Shown here: in pieces, positions 8,110 to 17,626 of the stretch
How the letters are laid out: each line of letters begins with the position of its first letter
Position numbering within the stretch: position 1 is the first letter of the stretch
Assembly: GCA_903834835.1 (NCBI GenBank)
Contig: CAILKO010000029.1
Coordinates: 62,001 to 126,000 of the forward strand
Length of the DNA: 64,000 bases
Reading direction: 5' to 3'
Source: an uncultured Pseudomonadota bacterium
Lineage (GTDB): Bacteria > Pseudomonadota > Gammaproteobacteria > Burkholderiales > SG8-39
Made by a program: the position numbers and the translations under genes
Notes under the pieces: model-generated
The model's database searches: none
Told to the model about the DNA's origin: nothing
The model's input: only the letters and a program-made list of their open reading frames with translations

Positions 8110-8625
8110 TCAGCACCCCGGGGCGGGGCAGGTATTCAACTGCGGCGTCTCGTCGATTCTGACGACCTCGCGAACGACATCATCAGCCGAGAACGAGATC
8201 CATACCCGCATGGGCACCGAATTGAGCCAGGCCCAGTACTCCCAGGCGGTGTGGCCCTTGCGTTCAACGCGATCCACGGAATTCGGCGGACCCAGCAGGG
8301 TCCGGACTTCGCTGGTGGTGGACTCATTGACACGAATCTTCGCAAAATTGTCCACGGTGAGCAGACCCTCGACGCTGGCCACGACGCCGCGGTTGGTGAT
8401 GCGCACTGCGTAGTTCTCGCGGCCGTAGGGTTGATGCGAGTAGTAGAGCGTGGCGCCGCCTCCGGCATGATCGATCCGCGCGCGGGGTTCGCCCGCGAGC
8501 CCGCGCAGTTCGTCCAGGGTCGTGCTGCCGGGGACCACGCCGGCGAGCGGCGTCATCGCGCATCCGACAGCGAGGATGCAGGCACACAGCAGTGCGATCC
8601 GCAACAGGTTCGAGCTCCGATTCAC
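8110..8625 (-). CDS. SmpA/OmlA (BamE-like) lipoprotein
   Basis: The 171-residue product starts at GTG 8625 behind GGAGGAG. It has a lipoprotein signal with lipobox LAVGC (C22), then a BamE/SmpA-like segment, GSTTLDELRGLAGEPRARID, and a later TTSEVRTLLGPPNSVDRVE that looks like a second copy of the same motif. BamE proteins are small outer-membrane lipoproteins; this one is longer, and its role in outer-membrane assembly is not established. It is divergent from the MFS gene at 8784 and 54 bases upstream of the Bug gene. Confidence 0.75.
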   Translation of the reverse strand: MNRSSNLLRIALLCACILAVGCAMTPLAGVVPGSTTLDELRGLAGEPRARIDHAGGGATLYYSHQPYGRENYAVRITNRGVVASVEGLLTVDNFAKIRVNESTTSEVRTLLGPPNSVDRVERKGHTAWEYWAWLNSVPMRVWISFSADDVVREVVRIDETPQLNTCPAPGC

Positions 8626-8783
8626 TGACGATCTCCTCCGGCAGGACTTCAGTCGACCTCGCGCAGGAGGGCGCGGGGCCAGCAAAGTGCTATTGTGCGG
8701 ACAGGGAGCGTTCGAAGGCAAGCGTCCGCGCGCGGTTCTCCGCAGATCGCCAGGAGCCGTCGCAGGATTCCCGTTTCATTTCC

Positions 8784-10226
8784 ATGGAGTGTTCATTGAA
8801 CAGTACCGGTGCAGCAAGCGACGCCGCAAGATGGCGGCGCCAGAGCGTCATCCTTGCAGCCTGGGCGCTGCCGAACGCGATCATGGTGTCGCTCATCAAT
8901 ATCGCACTGCCGGAGATCCAGGCCGCATTCGATGTCGGGCCGGGGACGCTCACCTGGGCCGCTTCGGGCTACATCGTCGCGGGTGCGATCGGCGCGGTGG
9001 TGAACGGCCGGCTCGCCGACGTGTTCGGCCTGCGCAATGTGGCCCTCTTCTGCATGCTGGTGTTCGCGTTGACCTCGATCTGCGTGGCGCTGGCGCCGAG
9101 TTTCTCCTGGCTGGTGGCCTTCCGCATACCGCAGGGCGCGGTCGGGATGGCGCTGCCGACGATCGGCATGGGAGGGATCATCTTTCTGCTGCCGCCGGAG
9201 GCGCGCGGTCGGGCGGTGGGCTGGATGATGGCGTCCTTCGGTCTGGGGGTGGTGATCGGCAGCGTCGCGGGCGGATTCGTGATCGCATGGGCCGGCTGGC
9301 GCGCGCCGTTCGTGATCACCGGCATCCTCGCGCTCGGGCTGATCCCTCCGACACTCGCAATGATCCCGAAGGTCCAGCCTTCGGCGAATCCGCCGCGCCT
9401 GGACAAGACAGGAGGCCTCCTCGTGACCGTCGCCGTCGGCAGCACGCTGATCGCGGTCAACCAGCTGCCGCGGCCGGCGGGCTTCGAGATCGGCCTCACG
9501 GCGCTCGCCGTGGCCGTGGTGTTCTGGATCGCCTTCCTTTGGCAGGTGCAACGCTCGAAGCATCCGTTCGTCGATCCGGTGATCCTGCGCAGTCTGCCTT
9601 TCCTGCGATCCTGCGCTTTCGGCGGCATCGTCCAGGGCCAGTTCGTGCTGGCGGGCTTCGTCTTCCCGCTCGCGCTGAAACGGCTATACAACTATTCTGT
9701 CGCGGACGTCGGCATGCTGATGGCGGCGGGGTTTCTCACCGTATTCATTCTTGGATATACCGGACCCCGGATTTCCGCGCGGCTCGGCAACCGTGGCACC
9801 CTGGTGCTTGCAGCCGCCTGTTCGGTGATCGGCTCGATGGGAAGTTCGCTGCTCGGTATCACCAGCGTGCCGGGCGTGGCCCTGCTTTATGTGTTTCTGG
9901 CTGCCGCCTACACGCTGGTTCAACCGGTGATGATCACCGCTGCAGGACGGATTCTGCCGAGCGGTTATGCGGGGGCGGGGATGGGCTTCTACAACTTCGC
10001 GTACTTTGCCGCCGGTGCGTTCTGCGTAGCGCTCTCGGGTGGCGTGATCGAGCGGCGATTTACGTCACTCTCAACCTGGACGGGCCTGCACGCGGGTCCG
10101 GCTGTCGGTTACGTGGACGCGCTGCTCGTGCTGGCGGGGCTGTCGATCACGGGGCTCGTGCTGCTGCTGCTGGTCTGGAACGACCCGGGGATAGGCAAGC
10201 CCAAGGAAACCTTGCGGCCGGCCTGA
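8784..10226 (+). CDS. MFS transporter, DHA2-like multidrug/solute exporter
   Basis: The 480-residue integral membrane protein has many hydrophobic helices, an early INIALPEIQAAFDV signature of the DHA2 (14-helix) drug-proton antiporters, and an RLADVFGLR loop after helix 2. It probably exports or takes up a small molecule by proton exchange. The ATG at 8784 has no clear ribosome site. A TTG at 8796 is preceded by GGAG at good spacing and may be the true start. The gene is divergent from the lipoprotein and convergent with the Bug gene at 10283. Confidence 0.85.
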   Translation: MECSLNSTGAASDAARWRRQSVILAAWALPNAIMVSLINIALPEIQAAFDVGPGTLTWAASGYIVAGAIGAVVNGRLADVFGLRNVALFCMLVFALTSICVALAPSFSWLVAFRIPQGAVGMALPTIGMGGIIFLLPPEARGRAVGWMMASFGLGVVIGSVAGGFVIAWAGWRAPFVITGILALGLIPPTLAMIPKVQPSANPPRLDKTGGLLVTVAVGSTLIAVNQLPRPAGFEIGLTALAVAVVFWIAFLWQVQRSKHPFVDPVILRSLPFLRSCAFGGIVQGQFVLAGFVFPLALKRLYNYSVADVGMLMAAGFLTVFILGYTGPRISARLGNRGTLVLAAACSVIGSMGSSLLGITSVPGVALLYVFLAAAYTLVQPVMITAAGRILPSGYAGAGMGFYNFAYFAAGAFCVALSGGVIERRFTSLSTWTGLHAGPAVGYVDALLVLAGLSITGLVLLLLVWNDPGIGKPKETLRPA

Positions 10227-10243
10227 GGGCTGGGGGAACTGCA

Positions 10244-10271
10244 ACGCGGCGGACCTGGCGGCCCGCCGCGT
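10244..10271. terminator. Hairpin between convergent genes (terminator-like, no U tract)
   Basis: ACGCGGCGG at 10244-10252 pairs perfectly with CCGCCGCGT at 10263-10271, with a 10-base loop. It sits between the stop of the MFS gene and the convergent Bug gene. There is no T run, so it is only a terminator-like structure. Confidence 0.4.
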
Positions 10272-10282
10272 AAAGGGCAACT

Positions 10283-11257
10283 TCAGTCGACCTTGGCGCC
10301 GGATATCTTGACGGCCTTGGCGTAACGTTCCTTGTCCGCCTTGACTGTTTCCGCCATCTGGTCCGGATTGCGGAACAGCGGCTCCAGGAAGGCCGTGTTC
10401 ACACGCTGGACGACATCGGGCTGCTGCAGCGCCTTGTTGATCGCATCCGCGATCTTGTTGATGGCAGCCCGTGGCGTGCCGGCAGGAGCGAAGTAGCCGA
10501 CGTCGCCCGCGAAGTTCAGGTCGGAGAGCCCGATCTCCGACATCGACGGCACATCCGGCGTGAGCTTGGAACGATCCCTGGTTGTCGCCACGAGCCAGCG
10601 CAGCTTGCCGGCCTTCACCTGGGGCGAGGTCGCGGAACCACCGCCCACGCCGATGGGCACATCACCGGCAAGCAGCGCCTGCACCTGCTGGGAGGAGCCC
10701 TTGTAGGGGATGTGCTGCATGTCGAGTCCGGTCGCAGCCTTGAAGGACTCCATGAACAGGTGGTGCAGGCTGCCGTTGCCCGAGGACGCATACTGGAACT
10801 GGCCGGGCTTCGATTTCACGAGCGCGATGAATTCCTGGATGTTCTTCGCCGGGAAATCGGAGCGCACCGTGATGTACATCGAATTCGTCGAGATGTTGGC
10901 GACCGAGGTGAAGTTCTTCTCCGGATCGTAGGTGCCCGGACGCAGGGCAGGCAGGACGCCCCAGAGACCTGCGTCGCCGGAGAGCAGCGTGTAGCCGTCG
11001 GCCGGCACGCGCAGGAATTCCTGCACCGCAGTCATGCCGCCGGCGCCCGGACGGTTGTCGAGTACCAGAGCCTGGCCGAGCGCGGCCTGAACGGGCGCGG
11101 AGATTGCGCGCGCGATCGAGTCGGGCACACCGCCCGGGGGATAGGGGATCAGGATCTTGATCGGCTTGCTGGGAAACTCTTGCGCCGCAGCCAGCGACGA
11201 AAGCGCCAGCATCGCGAGGCCGACCGCGCCTGCCAAAATCGATTTGCTGTGTGTCAT
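10283..11257 (-). CDS. Bug/TctC-family substrate-binding protein (tandem copy 2)
   Basis: This 324-residue exported protein has a signal peptide ending near A25 (AAA-Q), PYPPGGVPDSIARA, NRPGAGGMTA, YASSGNGSLHHLFMESF and IPYKGSSQQVQALLAGD. It closely resembles the adjacent gene at 11310-12284 (same length, same C-terminus VKISGAKVD), so the two are a tandem duplication. Start: ATG 11257 with GGAG nine bases upstream. The ligand is unknown, and there are no TctA/B genes nearby. Confidence 0.92.
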   Translation of the reverse strand: MTHSKSILAGAVGLAMLALSSLAAAQEFPSKPIKILIPYPPGGVPDSIARAISAPVQAALGQALVLDNRPGAGGMTAVQEFLRVPADGYTLLSGDAGLWGVLPALRPGTYDPEKNFTSVANISTNSMYITVRSDFPAKNIQEFIALVKSKPGQFQYASSGNGSLHHLFMESFKAATGLDMQHIPYKGSSQQVQALLAGDVPIGVGGGSATSPQVKAGKLRWLVATTRDRSKLTPDVPSMSEIGLSDLNFAGDVGYFAPAGTPRAAINKIADAINKALQQPDVVQRVNTAFLEPLFRNPDQMAETVKADKERYAKAVKISGAKVD

Positions 11258-11309
11258 GTGCTTCATCTCCAGATGGAAGTCAGGGTTTCCGGGTGGCGCA
11301 TTGCCCGGA

Positions 11310-12284
11310 TCAATCGACCTTTGCGCCTGAAATTTTGACTGCCCGTGCATAACGTACCAGATCCGCCTTAACGACCTCGGCAAGCTGGTCCGGCGTGCGG
11401 TAGGCCGGCTCGAGATAGGCGGCATTTACGCGCTGGACGACGTCGGGCTGCTGCAGCGTCCGGCCGATGGCGTCGGAGATCTTGTTCACGATCGCGCGGG
11501 GCGTGGCGGCCGGAGCGAAATAGGCGATGTCGCCGCCAAAATGGACATCGGCATAGCCTGCATCCGCCGTCGAGGCCACTTCGGGTGTGAGCTTGAAGCG
11601 GTCTTTGGTCGTGACCATCAGCCACTTGAGCTTGCCGGATTTCACGTGGGCCGCGGTGGCCGCGGGGCCGCCTACGCCGATGGGGATATCGCCCGCGAGG
11701 AGGGCCTGCACCTGCTGCGAGGAACCTTTGTACGGCACGTGAATCAGGTTCAGACCCGCCGCTGACTTGAAGGATTCCATGAACAGGTGATGCAGGCTGC
11801 CGTTACCGGAAGATGCATAGTTGAACTGCCCCGGCTTCGCCCGGACGAGCGCGATGAATTCCTGGATGGTGTTCACGCCCAGATCGGGCCGTACCGAGAT
11901 ATACATCGGGTTCGTGGACACGCCTGCAACCGGTGCGAAGGCCTTTTCCTGGTCATAGCTGCCGGGCCGCAGGGCGGGCAGCACCGCCCAGGTGCCGGAA
12001 TCGCCCGAGAGCAGGGTATAGCCGTCGGCGGGGGCGCGCATGACCTCGAGCACGCCCGTCAGTCCGCCCGCGCCGGGGCGGCTTTCGAGTACAAACGGTT
12101 GCCCGAGGATCGCCTGAACGCCCGGCGCGATCGCGCGCGCGATGATGTCCGGTACGCCGCCCGGCGGGTAGGGAACTAGCAGCTTGATCGGCCGGTTCGG
12201 AAAATCCTGCGCGCCTGCAATTGAGGACAGCGCGAGCAGTGCTGCACCCGCCGCGGTGGCAAGAATGGACATTCTTGGTTTCAT
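11310..12284 (-). CDS. Bug/TctC-family substrate-binding protein (tandem copy 1)
   Basis: This 324-residue periplasmic protein has a signal peptide ending near A25 (AGA-Q). It shares PYPPGGVPD, NRPGAGG-like, YASSGNGSLHHLF and PYKGSSQQVQALLAGD with the following gene. Start: ATG 12284 behind AGGAG. The pair is transcribed leftward with a 52-base gap, downstream of the PRISE-like reductase gene, which suggests capture of the substrate that this region metabolises. Confidence 0.92.
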   Translation of the reverse strand: MKPRMSILATAAGAALLALSSIAGAQDFPNRPIKLLVPYPPGGVPDIIARAIAPGVQAILGQPFVLESRPGAGGLTGVLEVMRAPADGYTLLSGDSGTWAVLPALRPGSYDQEKAFAPVAGVSTNPMYISVRPDLGVNTIQEFIALVRAKPGQFNYASSGNGSLHHLFMESFKSAAGLNLIHVPYKGSSQQVQALLAGDIPIGVGGPAATAAHVKSGKLKWLMVTTKDRFKLTPEVASTADAGYADVHFGGDIAYFAPAATPRAIVNKISDAIGRTLQQPDVVQRVNAAYLEPAYRTPDQLAEVVKADLVRYARAVKISGAKVD

Positions 12285-12474
12285 CGTCGTCTCCTGGGTA
12301 ACCCGGGACAGCGTCGCGCCAACGGGAGGTTCGCGCGGCGATGCCACATGAATACAGCAACGCGGGCCGGGCGATCGCGTTTACACGCGTACCCGGCGCC
12401 GGCCGCCGCGGCGGCAGAGCCACGGCGGGGCGGGCGCAAGTTTACTAAGCTTTCTGCGGCCTGACGACGCGAGC

Positions 12475-13560
12475 TCAGGCCGGCAGCACCTTCTGCGCCT
12501 GCAGCGCCCGCAGCTGCTCGGTGAACATCTGCTCGGTGTCGATGCAGTCGTGGAAGCCCGCCTGACGGATCTTGACCGTGCTCATGAGGGTGGGGTTCGG
12601 CGGACGGCCGTAGCGCAGCGCGAAATCGCCGAAATCCCAGGACGGCACGAGGGGCTGGAAGCTGTTCGGCTGCAAACCGTGCTTTTCCACGATGCGATCC
12701 CATACTGCGGCCTTGTCCGGCATCACCTGGGCGAGCGAGATCGCATGCGGGAGCGCGTGCGGCATGTCGAAGATTTCGGCGAACAGGGGCCAGATATAGG
12801 GCCACTGGAAGTGATCGCCGTTCGCGATATTGAAGATCTGGTTGCGCGCGCTCGGCGCGGTCGCAGCCCACAGCACGGCTCGGGCGACGATATCGGCGTC
12901 GCAGACTTCGTAGATTGCGGCTTCGCCGCCCGGGAAGCGCAGCGGTATGCCGAGTTCCCGGCTGACCGCGCAGAACACCCCGATCAGCAGCGTGAGATTG
13001 AGTGGCGTATTCACCGCCGCGCTGCAGATCGCCGGCGGGCGCAGCACGGTCCAGGCCCAGCGCGCACTGGCCTGCTTCTGGCGCAGCCAGTCTTCCTGGT
13101 TGTAGTAGAAGTTCGGCGGCATGAAGCGCGGATGCGATTCCTTCGCCGGCATCATGCGCGAATTGCCCAGATGCACACCGTAGGCCTTGGCGCCCTGCAT
13201 CAGGTTGATATGTTCGAGATCCGGCGAAGTCTTTTCGACCGCCTCGACGAGATTCGTCAGCATCGCGAGGTTGGTCTGGATCTGGTCCGCCTCGGTCCAG
13301 CCCTTCACGATGGTCGGCTTCTCATGCAGCGCGGTGTAGACGATATGGCTGAATGCGCCGAGATCGCCGATCCGCTCTTGGCATTGCTTTGCGTCGGTCA
13401 GGTCGACCGACACATAGCGCGCGTCCGTCTTGAATCCCGGTGCGCGCCGCGACAGCGCCACCACATCCCAGCCCTGGGTCGCCATCATCTGCGCGGCGGC
13501 GCGGCCGATGATGCCGGTGCCGCCCGCGATCAGCACGCGGCGCTTGCCTGTTTTTGACAT
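12475..13560 (-). CDS. PRISE-like SDR (progesterone 5beta-reductase / iridoid synthase-like enone reductase)
   Basis: The 361-residue Rossmann protein has GGTGIIG at 13-19 for NAD(P)H, QGAKAYGVH at 122-130 with the active-site lysine K125, and NFYYNQED at 150-157. The last is the NFYYxxED signature of the PRISE group of atypical SDRs. Plant and bacterial members reduce activated C=C bonds of enones, including steroids and small cyclic ketones. The cytoplasmic enzyme may reduce an unsaturated ketone intermediate. Start: ATG 13560 with GGAGAGGAG. Confidence 0.85.
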   Translation of the reverse strand: MSKTGKRRVLIAGGTGIIGRAAAQMMATQGWDVVALSRRAPGFKTDARYVSVDLTDAKQCQERIGDLGAFSHIVYTALHEKPTIVKGWTEADQIQTNLAMLTNLVEAVEKTSPDLEHINLMQGAKAYGVHLGNSRMMPAKESHPRFMPPNFYYNQEDWLRQKQASARWAWTVLRPPAICSAAVNTPLNLTLLIGVFCAVSRELGIPLRFPGGEAAIYEVCDADIVARAVLWAATAPSARNQIFNIANGDHFQWPYIWPLFAEIFDMPHALPHAISLAQVMPDKAAVWDRIVEKHGLQPNSFQPLVPSWDFGDFALRYGRPPNPTLMSTVKIRQAGFHDCIDTEQMFTEQLRALQAQKVLPA

Positions 13561-13616
13561 CTCTCCTCTCCTTGCCCGCGCGGGTGCCCCGCGCGGCGTT
13601 TCAGTTGCGAGAGCGC

Positions 13617-14462
13617 TTACTGTTTGACGAATCGCAGCGTGAAGCGGTCGCTCTCGCCGATCGCCTGGTACTTCGCCCGGTCCTGATCCTTCAGACGGTA
13701 GGTGGGCGGCAGAGTCCAGACGCCTTCGGCGTAGTCCTTGGTGTCCTTCGGATTCGCGTTCACTTCGGAGGCGCCGGTGAAGTGAAAGCCCGCCTTCTCG
13801 ATCATCTGGATCGCGAGGTCCTGGCGCACATAGCCGTTCTTCGCGCGCGGGTCCTGGGGCGCATCGGCTTTCCAGCGATGATCGATCACGCCGAGCACAC
13901 CGCCCGGCTTCAGCGCCTTGTGAAAGGCGCGCAGCGATTCCTGGACCTCATCGCGATCCATCCAGTTGTGCAGGCTGCGGAAGGTCAGCACGAAGTCAGC
14001 GCTGCCCGCAGGCGCGATCTCGTGCCGGTCGGCACGGAAAGGCGTCACGAGCACCCGGTCATAGAGCTGCGGCTCGGCCTTCAGGCGCGCGAGCAGCTTT
14101 TCGTGGTCGGGGATGTAGGCGGGCAGCGAGTCGTCGCGGTTCGCGGCGATATAGCGGCCTTTCTCGCGCAGGAAGGGCGCGAGGATCTCCATGTAGTAGC
14201 CGCCGCTGCCGGGCAGGATCTCGATTACCGTGCTGTCGGCACGCACGCCGAAGAAGGCGAGCGTTTCGGCAGGATGGCGTGCAGGATCGCGTACCACGTT
14301 GGCGGGCGTGCGGTGCGGCGCCGAGAGCAGCGCCTTGAATACCGCGGGATCCTGGGCGCGGACCGGAGTCGCGGAAACGAGAGCGAGCGTGCCCAGCGCA
14401 AGGATGGCGGCGAGGAATTGCCGTCCGGTCCTGCCGGAGTGCGCGTGGTCGGGGTGTGTCAT
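13617..14462 (-). CDS. Exported class I SAM-dependent methyltransferase-like protein (COG4798 type)
   Basis: The 281-residue protein has an N-terminal signal-like segment ending about VRA-Q (residue 36). A methyltransferase-like domain follows: VIEILPGSGGYYMEILAPFL (degenerate motif I), SADFVLTFRSLHNW and a KALKPGGVLGVIDHR strand. Exported homologues are common in proteobacteria, and their methyl acceptor is unknown; SAM is not normally periplasmic, so the activity is uncertain. Start: ATG 14462 with AAGGACATCC. It lies between the acyl-CoA synthetase and PRISE genes in one leftward array. Confidence 0.75.
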   Translation of the reverse strand: MTHPDHAHSGRTGRQFLAAILALGTLALVSATPVRAQDPAVFKALLSAPHRTPANVVRDPARHPAETLAFFGVRADSTVIEILPGSGGYYMEILAPFLREKGRYIAANRDDSLPAYIPDHEKLLARLKAEPQLYDRVLVTPFRADRHEIAPAGSADFVLTFRSLHNWMDRDEVQESLRAFHKALKPGGVLGVIDHRWKADAPQDPRAKNGYVRQDLAIQMIEKAGFHFTGASEVNANPKDTKDYAEGVWTLPPTYRLKDQDRAKYQAIGESDRFTLRFVKQ

Positions 14463-14485
14463 GGATGTCCTTTCTTGATTGCGGA

Positions 14486-16204
14486 TCAGTCTGCATTGCG
14501 CGCGCGGGCTGCATCCCGTGCACGCAGTTCTTTCCTCTGCACCTTGCCGGTGGTGGTCATGGGCAGCGTGTCGATGAACTCGATTTCCTTCGGATACTGA
14601 TAGGGCGCAAGCTTAGCGCGTACATGGGCGCGGATGTCGTCCTCCAGCCCCGCGCTCGGGGTGCGCCCGGGCTGCAGCACCACGTAGGCCTTCACGATCT
14701 GGCCGCGCTCCGCGTCCGGGAGTCCGATCACTGCGGCATTCGCGACCGCCTCGTGGCGCACCAGGCAGGACTCGATTTCCGCGGGCCCGATGCGGTAGCC
14801 CGAGGACTTGATCACGTCGTCCGAGCGGCCCCGATACCAGAGGTAGCCGTCCTCGTCGACATGGCCCAGATCGCCTGTCGTGCACCAGTCCCCGAGGTAT
14901 TTCGCGCGCGTCGCCTCGGCGTTGTCCCAGTAGCCGAGGAAGAAAATCGGGTTCTGTCCGCCCTGCCAGGCGCGATGCACGGCGATCTCGCCGAGCTCGC
15001 CGGCTGCGAGCGGCTGCCCGGTCGCGTCGACGACTGCGACGCGGTGCCCGGGGTAGGGGCGTCCGATCGAGCCCGGTTTCACGGGCCAGGCGGCCTGGCA
15101 GTTGCCGACGACGTAGTTGATCTCGGTCTGGCCGAAGATCTCGTTGATCGTGACGCCGAGTTCCTCGCGCGCCCAGGCGAGCACCGTCGTACCGAGGCTC
15201 TCGCCGCCGCTCATCATGCTGCGCAGCGGCAGCCGGTAGCGTTCACGCGGGCGAGGCACGGCCTTCATCATCGTCTTCAGAGCAGTCGGAAAGAGGAAGG
15301 CATTGCGGATCGCATAGCGCTCCATCAGATCGAAGGCGCGTTCCGCGTCGAAGCGGCCGCGATAGCCGAGGAGCGGCATGCCGAAATACCAGGTCGGCAG
15401 CAGCGCGTCCATCAGGCCGCCGGTCCAGGCCCAGTCCGCCGGCGACCAGAAGATGTCGCCCGCCACCGGGAAGAAATCGTGCGAGTGCACGAAGCCCGGC
15501 AGGTTGCCGATCAGTGCCTGGTGCGGCAGCAGCGCGCCTTTGGGCGCACCTGTGGTGCCGCTCGTGTAGATGATGAGCGCGGGGTCGGTCGCCGCGGTGT
15601 CCACAGCCCTGTAGTCGCTCGCGGCCTTTGCGAGCAGCGCATCCCAGTCGAGCACATCCGGGCCGGTCGCGCCGCCTGCGCCGACGACATGGCGCAGCGC
15701 GGGCAGCTTGTCGCGTACGACGAGCAGATTCTGCAGCGTGCCGGGCTCCGCGAGCGCGACACTCACGCCGGCATTGGCGAGCCGGAATTCGAGAGCATCC
15801 GGTCCGAACAGGAAGGAGAGCGGCACCGCCACGGCTCCCATCTGGAAGATCGCCATATAGGCGATCGCGGTTTCCGGGCGCTGCGGCATGATGATGGCGA
15901 CCCGGTCGCCGCGTCGCACGCCGAGCGCAGCGAGCGCATTGGAAAGGCGGTTTGCCGCCTGCTGGATCTCGCGGTAGCGGTAGCTGCGCTTTTCGCCGCC
16001 TTCGTCTTCCCAGTGGAGCGCGATGCGCTCCGGATCCCCCGCCCAGCGCGTACAGCAGGCGGCGGCAATATTGAAGCGCGCCGGAACTTCCCAGCGGAAG
16101 TCGCGATACAGCGCTGCGTAGCGATCGGTGGCGATGGCGGCCTCCTTCAGGCGGTGCCGGGCCGCGTCAGAACGTGAGCTTCGCCGGGTCGCGGCGCGCG
16201 ACAC
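14486..16204 (-). CDS. AMP-forming acyl-CoA synthetase
   Basis: The protein of about 550 residues belongs to the ANL family. Features are the phosphate-binding motif IIYTSGTTGAPKG, the GYWDNAEATRAKYLGDWCTTG region with the adenylate-binding aspartate, and the C-terminal PMTTTGKVQRKELR with the catalytic lysine. It resembles acetyl/medium-chain acyl-CoA synthetases and probably activates a carboxylic acid for degradation. The given start is the only canonical in-frame codon (GTG 16204), but it lacks a ribosome site and overlaps the MFS gene by 38 bases. A perfect AAGGAGG at 16147-16141 sits five bases before an ATC at 16135, exactly where the conserved ATDRYAALY begins. Confidence 0.9.
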   Translation of the reverse strand: MSRAATRRSSRSDAARHRLKEAAIATDRYAALYRDFRWEVPARFNIAAACCTRWAGDPERIALHWEDEGGEKRSYRYREIQQAANRLSNALAALGVRRGDRVAIIMPQRPETAIAYMAIFQMGAVAVPLSFLFGPDALEFRLANAGVSVALAEPGTLQNLLVVRDKLPALRHVVGAGGATGPDVLDWDALLAKAASDYRAVDTAATDPALIIYTSGTTGAPKGALLPHQALIGNLPGFVHSHDFFPVAGDIFWSPADWAWTGGLMDALLPTWYFGMPLLGYRGRFDAERAFDLMERYAIRNAFLFPTALKTMMKAVPRPRERYRLPLRSMMSGGESLGTTVLAWAREELGVTINEIFGQTEINYVVGNCQAAWPVKPGSIGRPYPGHRVAVVDATGQPLAAGELGEIAVHRAWQGGQNPIFFLGYWDNAEATRAKYLGDWCTTGDLGHVDEDGYLWYRGRSDDVIKSSGYRIGPAEIESCLVRHEAVANAAVIGLPDAERGQIVKAYVVLQPGRTPSAGLEDDIRAHVRAKLAPYQYPKEIEFIDTLPMTTTGKVQRKELRARDAARARNAD

Positions 16205-17408
16205 GGTAGAGCCACATGCCTGCCAGCAGAATGACCCAGGTCAGCACGGCGATGAAGAAGAAGCTCGGACCGAGGCCGAAGGAGGCCGCGATCATGCCTG
16301 CGATGGCCGGCGAGACCGCACCCGCGGCCTGATTGACGCTCATGCGCAGGCCGAAGGCGATGCCGCGCTGGTCCGGCGGCGCCTCCTCGCTGACTGTGGC
16401 TACGAGCAGCGGCAGGCTGAGTCCCTGCGCGAAGCCGAGGAAGATCGCGGGCAGGAACAATAGTGGATAGTCGAGCAGGATCGGGGAGAGCCCGACGCCC
16501 AGCGCGCCGACCGCAAGCGAGAACGCCGAGGCTCCGGCATTGCCCATGCGCTTGGAGAACCAGTCGGCCCAGAGCGTGGTGACCGTGGAGACCACTGCGT
16601 AGACCGAAAGCGCGGCGCCGGCCTGGGTCGGCGTGAAGTTCTTTGCGACGAGCAGCAGCGGATAGAACGCGGACCAGAAGGTGCTCGACCACAGGCGAGC
16701 GAAGGTAAGCAGCATCACCACCTGGATGCCTTTCAGGCGCAGCAATTTGAGGGCAAGGCCGAAGCCGCCCGACTTGTCGCGTTTCTCGGTGGTGCGCGGC
16801 ACCCGCACGTCCGGCAGACGCATCCCGATGAGGGAGTAGATGAGCGAGAGGATGCCGACGACGATGAAGGCGTACTGGAATCCGAACACCTCGGAGGCTG
16901 TCCCGGCAATCAGCGGTCCGGCAATGATTCCGGCATTGGTGGAAAAGCTCATGCGCCCGGCGATCTTCGCCCGGTCTTCAGGGCGGCCGACGCTCGTGAG
17001 ATAGGCCTGTACGGCAAGCCAGGCGGTCGCGCGCGCAAAGCCGTTCACGAGCTGGATCGCGAACAGCACCCAGTAGCTGCTCGTGGTGGCGGCGAGCAGC
17101 AGTGCAAGGCCGCTAATGGTTGCGCTGATCACGTAGGTGGTGCGTGCGCCGAGACGGTCGCTTAGTTCGCCTGCGGGGACCGCGAACAGCGCCGGGACGG
17201 CAGCTGCGGCGCCGACGATGAGGCCGATCATCTCGATCGGTGCGCCGAGTTCGTGTACGCGCAGCGGCATGAGAAAGGCCACCATGAACGACAGGCCGAA
17301 TCCGTAGGACGCGGCTACGTAGGCAAGCGCCATCTGCGCGCGGCTGAGCAGGATGGGGGCGTGCGCGCTTTTGCCGCTCTGGACTGGGTCGGGTTTGTCT
17401 GTGCTCAT
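16167..17408 (-). CDS. MFS transporter
   Basis: The 413-residue membrane protein has about 12 hydrophobic helices, the conserved loop GELSDRLGARTTY after helix 2, and RGIAFGLRMSVNQ in the second half. It probably carries a small organic acid or exports a drug-like compound. Start: ATG 17408, with weak ribosome-site similarity. It overlaps or nearly abuts the acyl-CoA synthetase, so uptake and CoA activation are likely coupled in one operon. Confidence 0.88.
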   Translation of the reverse strand: MSTDKPDPVQSGKSAHAPILLSRAQMALAYVAASYGFGLSFMVAFLMPLRVHELGAPIEMIGLIVGAAAAVPALFAVPAGELSDRLGARTTYVISATISGLALLLAATTSSYWVLFAIQLVNGFARATAWLAVQAYLTSVGRPEDRAKIAGRMSFSTNAGIIAGPLIAGTASEVFGFQYAFIVVGILSLIYSLIGMRLPDVRVPRTTEKRDKSGGFGLALKLLRLKGIQVVMLLTFARLWSSTFWSAFYPLLLVAKNFTPTQAGAALSVYAVVSTVTTLWADWFSKRMGNAGASAFSLAVGALGVGLSPILLDYPLLFLPAIFLGFAQGLSLPLLVATVSEEAPPDQRGIAFGLRMSVNQAAGAVSPAIAGMIAASFGLGPSFFFIAVLTWVILLAGMWLYRVARRDPAKLTF

Positions 17409-17626
17409 GCGGGACTCGGTGATCGATAGTGTTGCCGGGCCTGGCGTGTCGCCCCGCGCAACTGCGAACCTGTGCCTGCGCATCGCCGAGTCAGCCTCCG
17501 GGGGCGCTAATATTGTCACAGGCTGCGTCCGGCCGGTGCTGCGTTTCGCAGCCTCGGAACGGGGAGGATCCAGGCGCCGTGTGATTCATCGGGCCCGGCG
17601 TCTCTGGGCACAAGGAGGAGGGTTCC

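Noticed and set aside
8522-10273. 583-codon plus-strand frame over the DHA2 MFS gene
   Set aside because: It is a shifted frame of the real transporter, with Arg/Gly-rich composition and no membrane segments.
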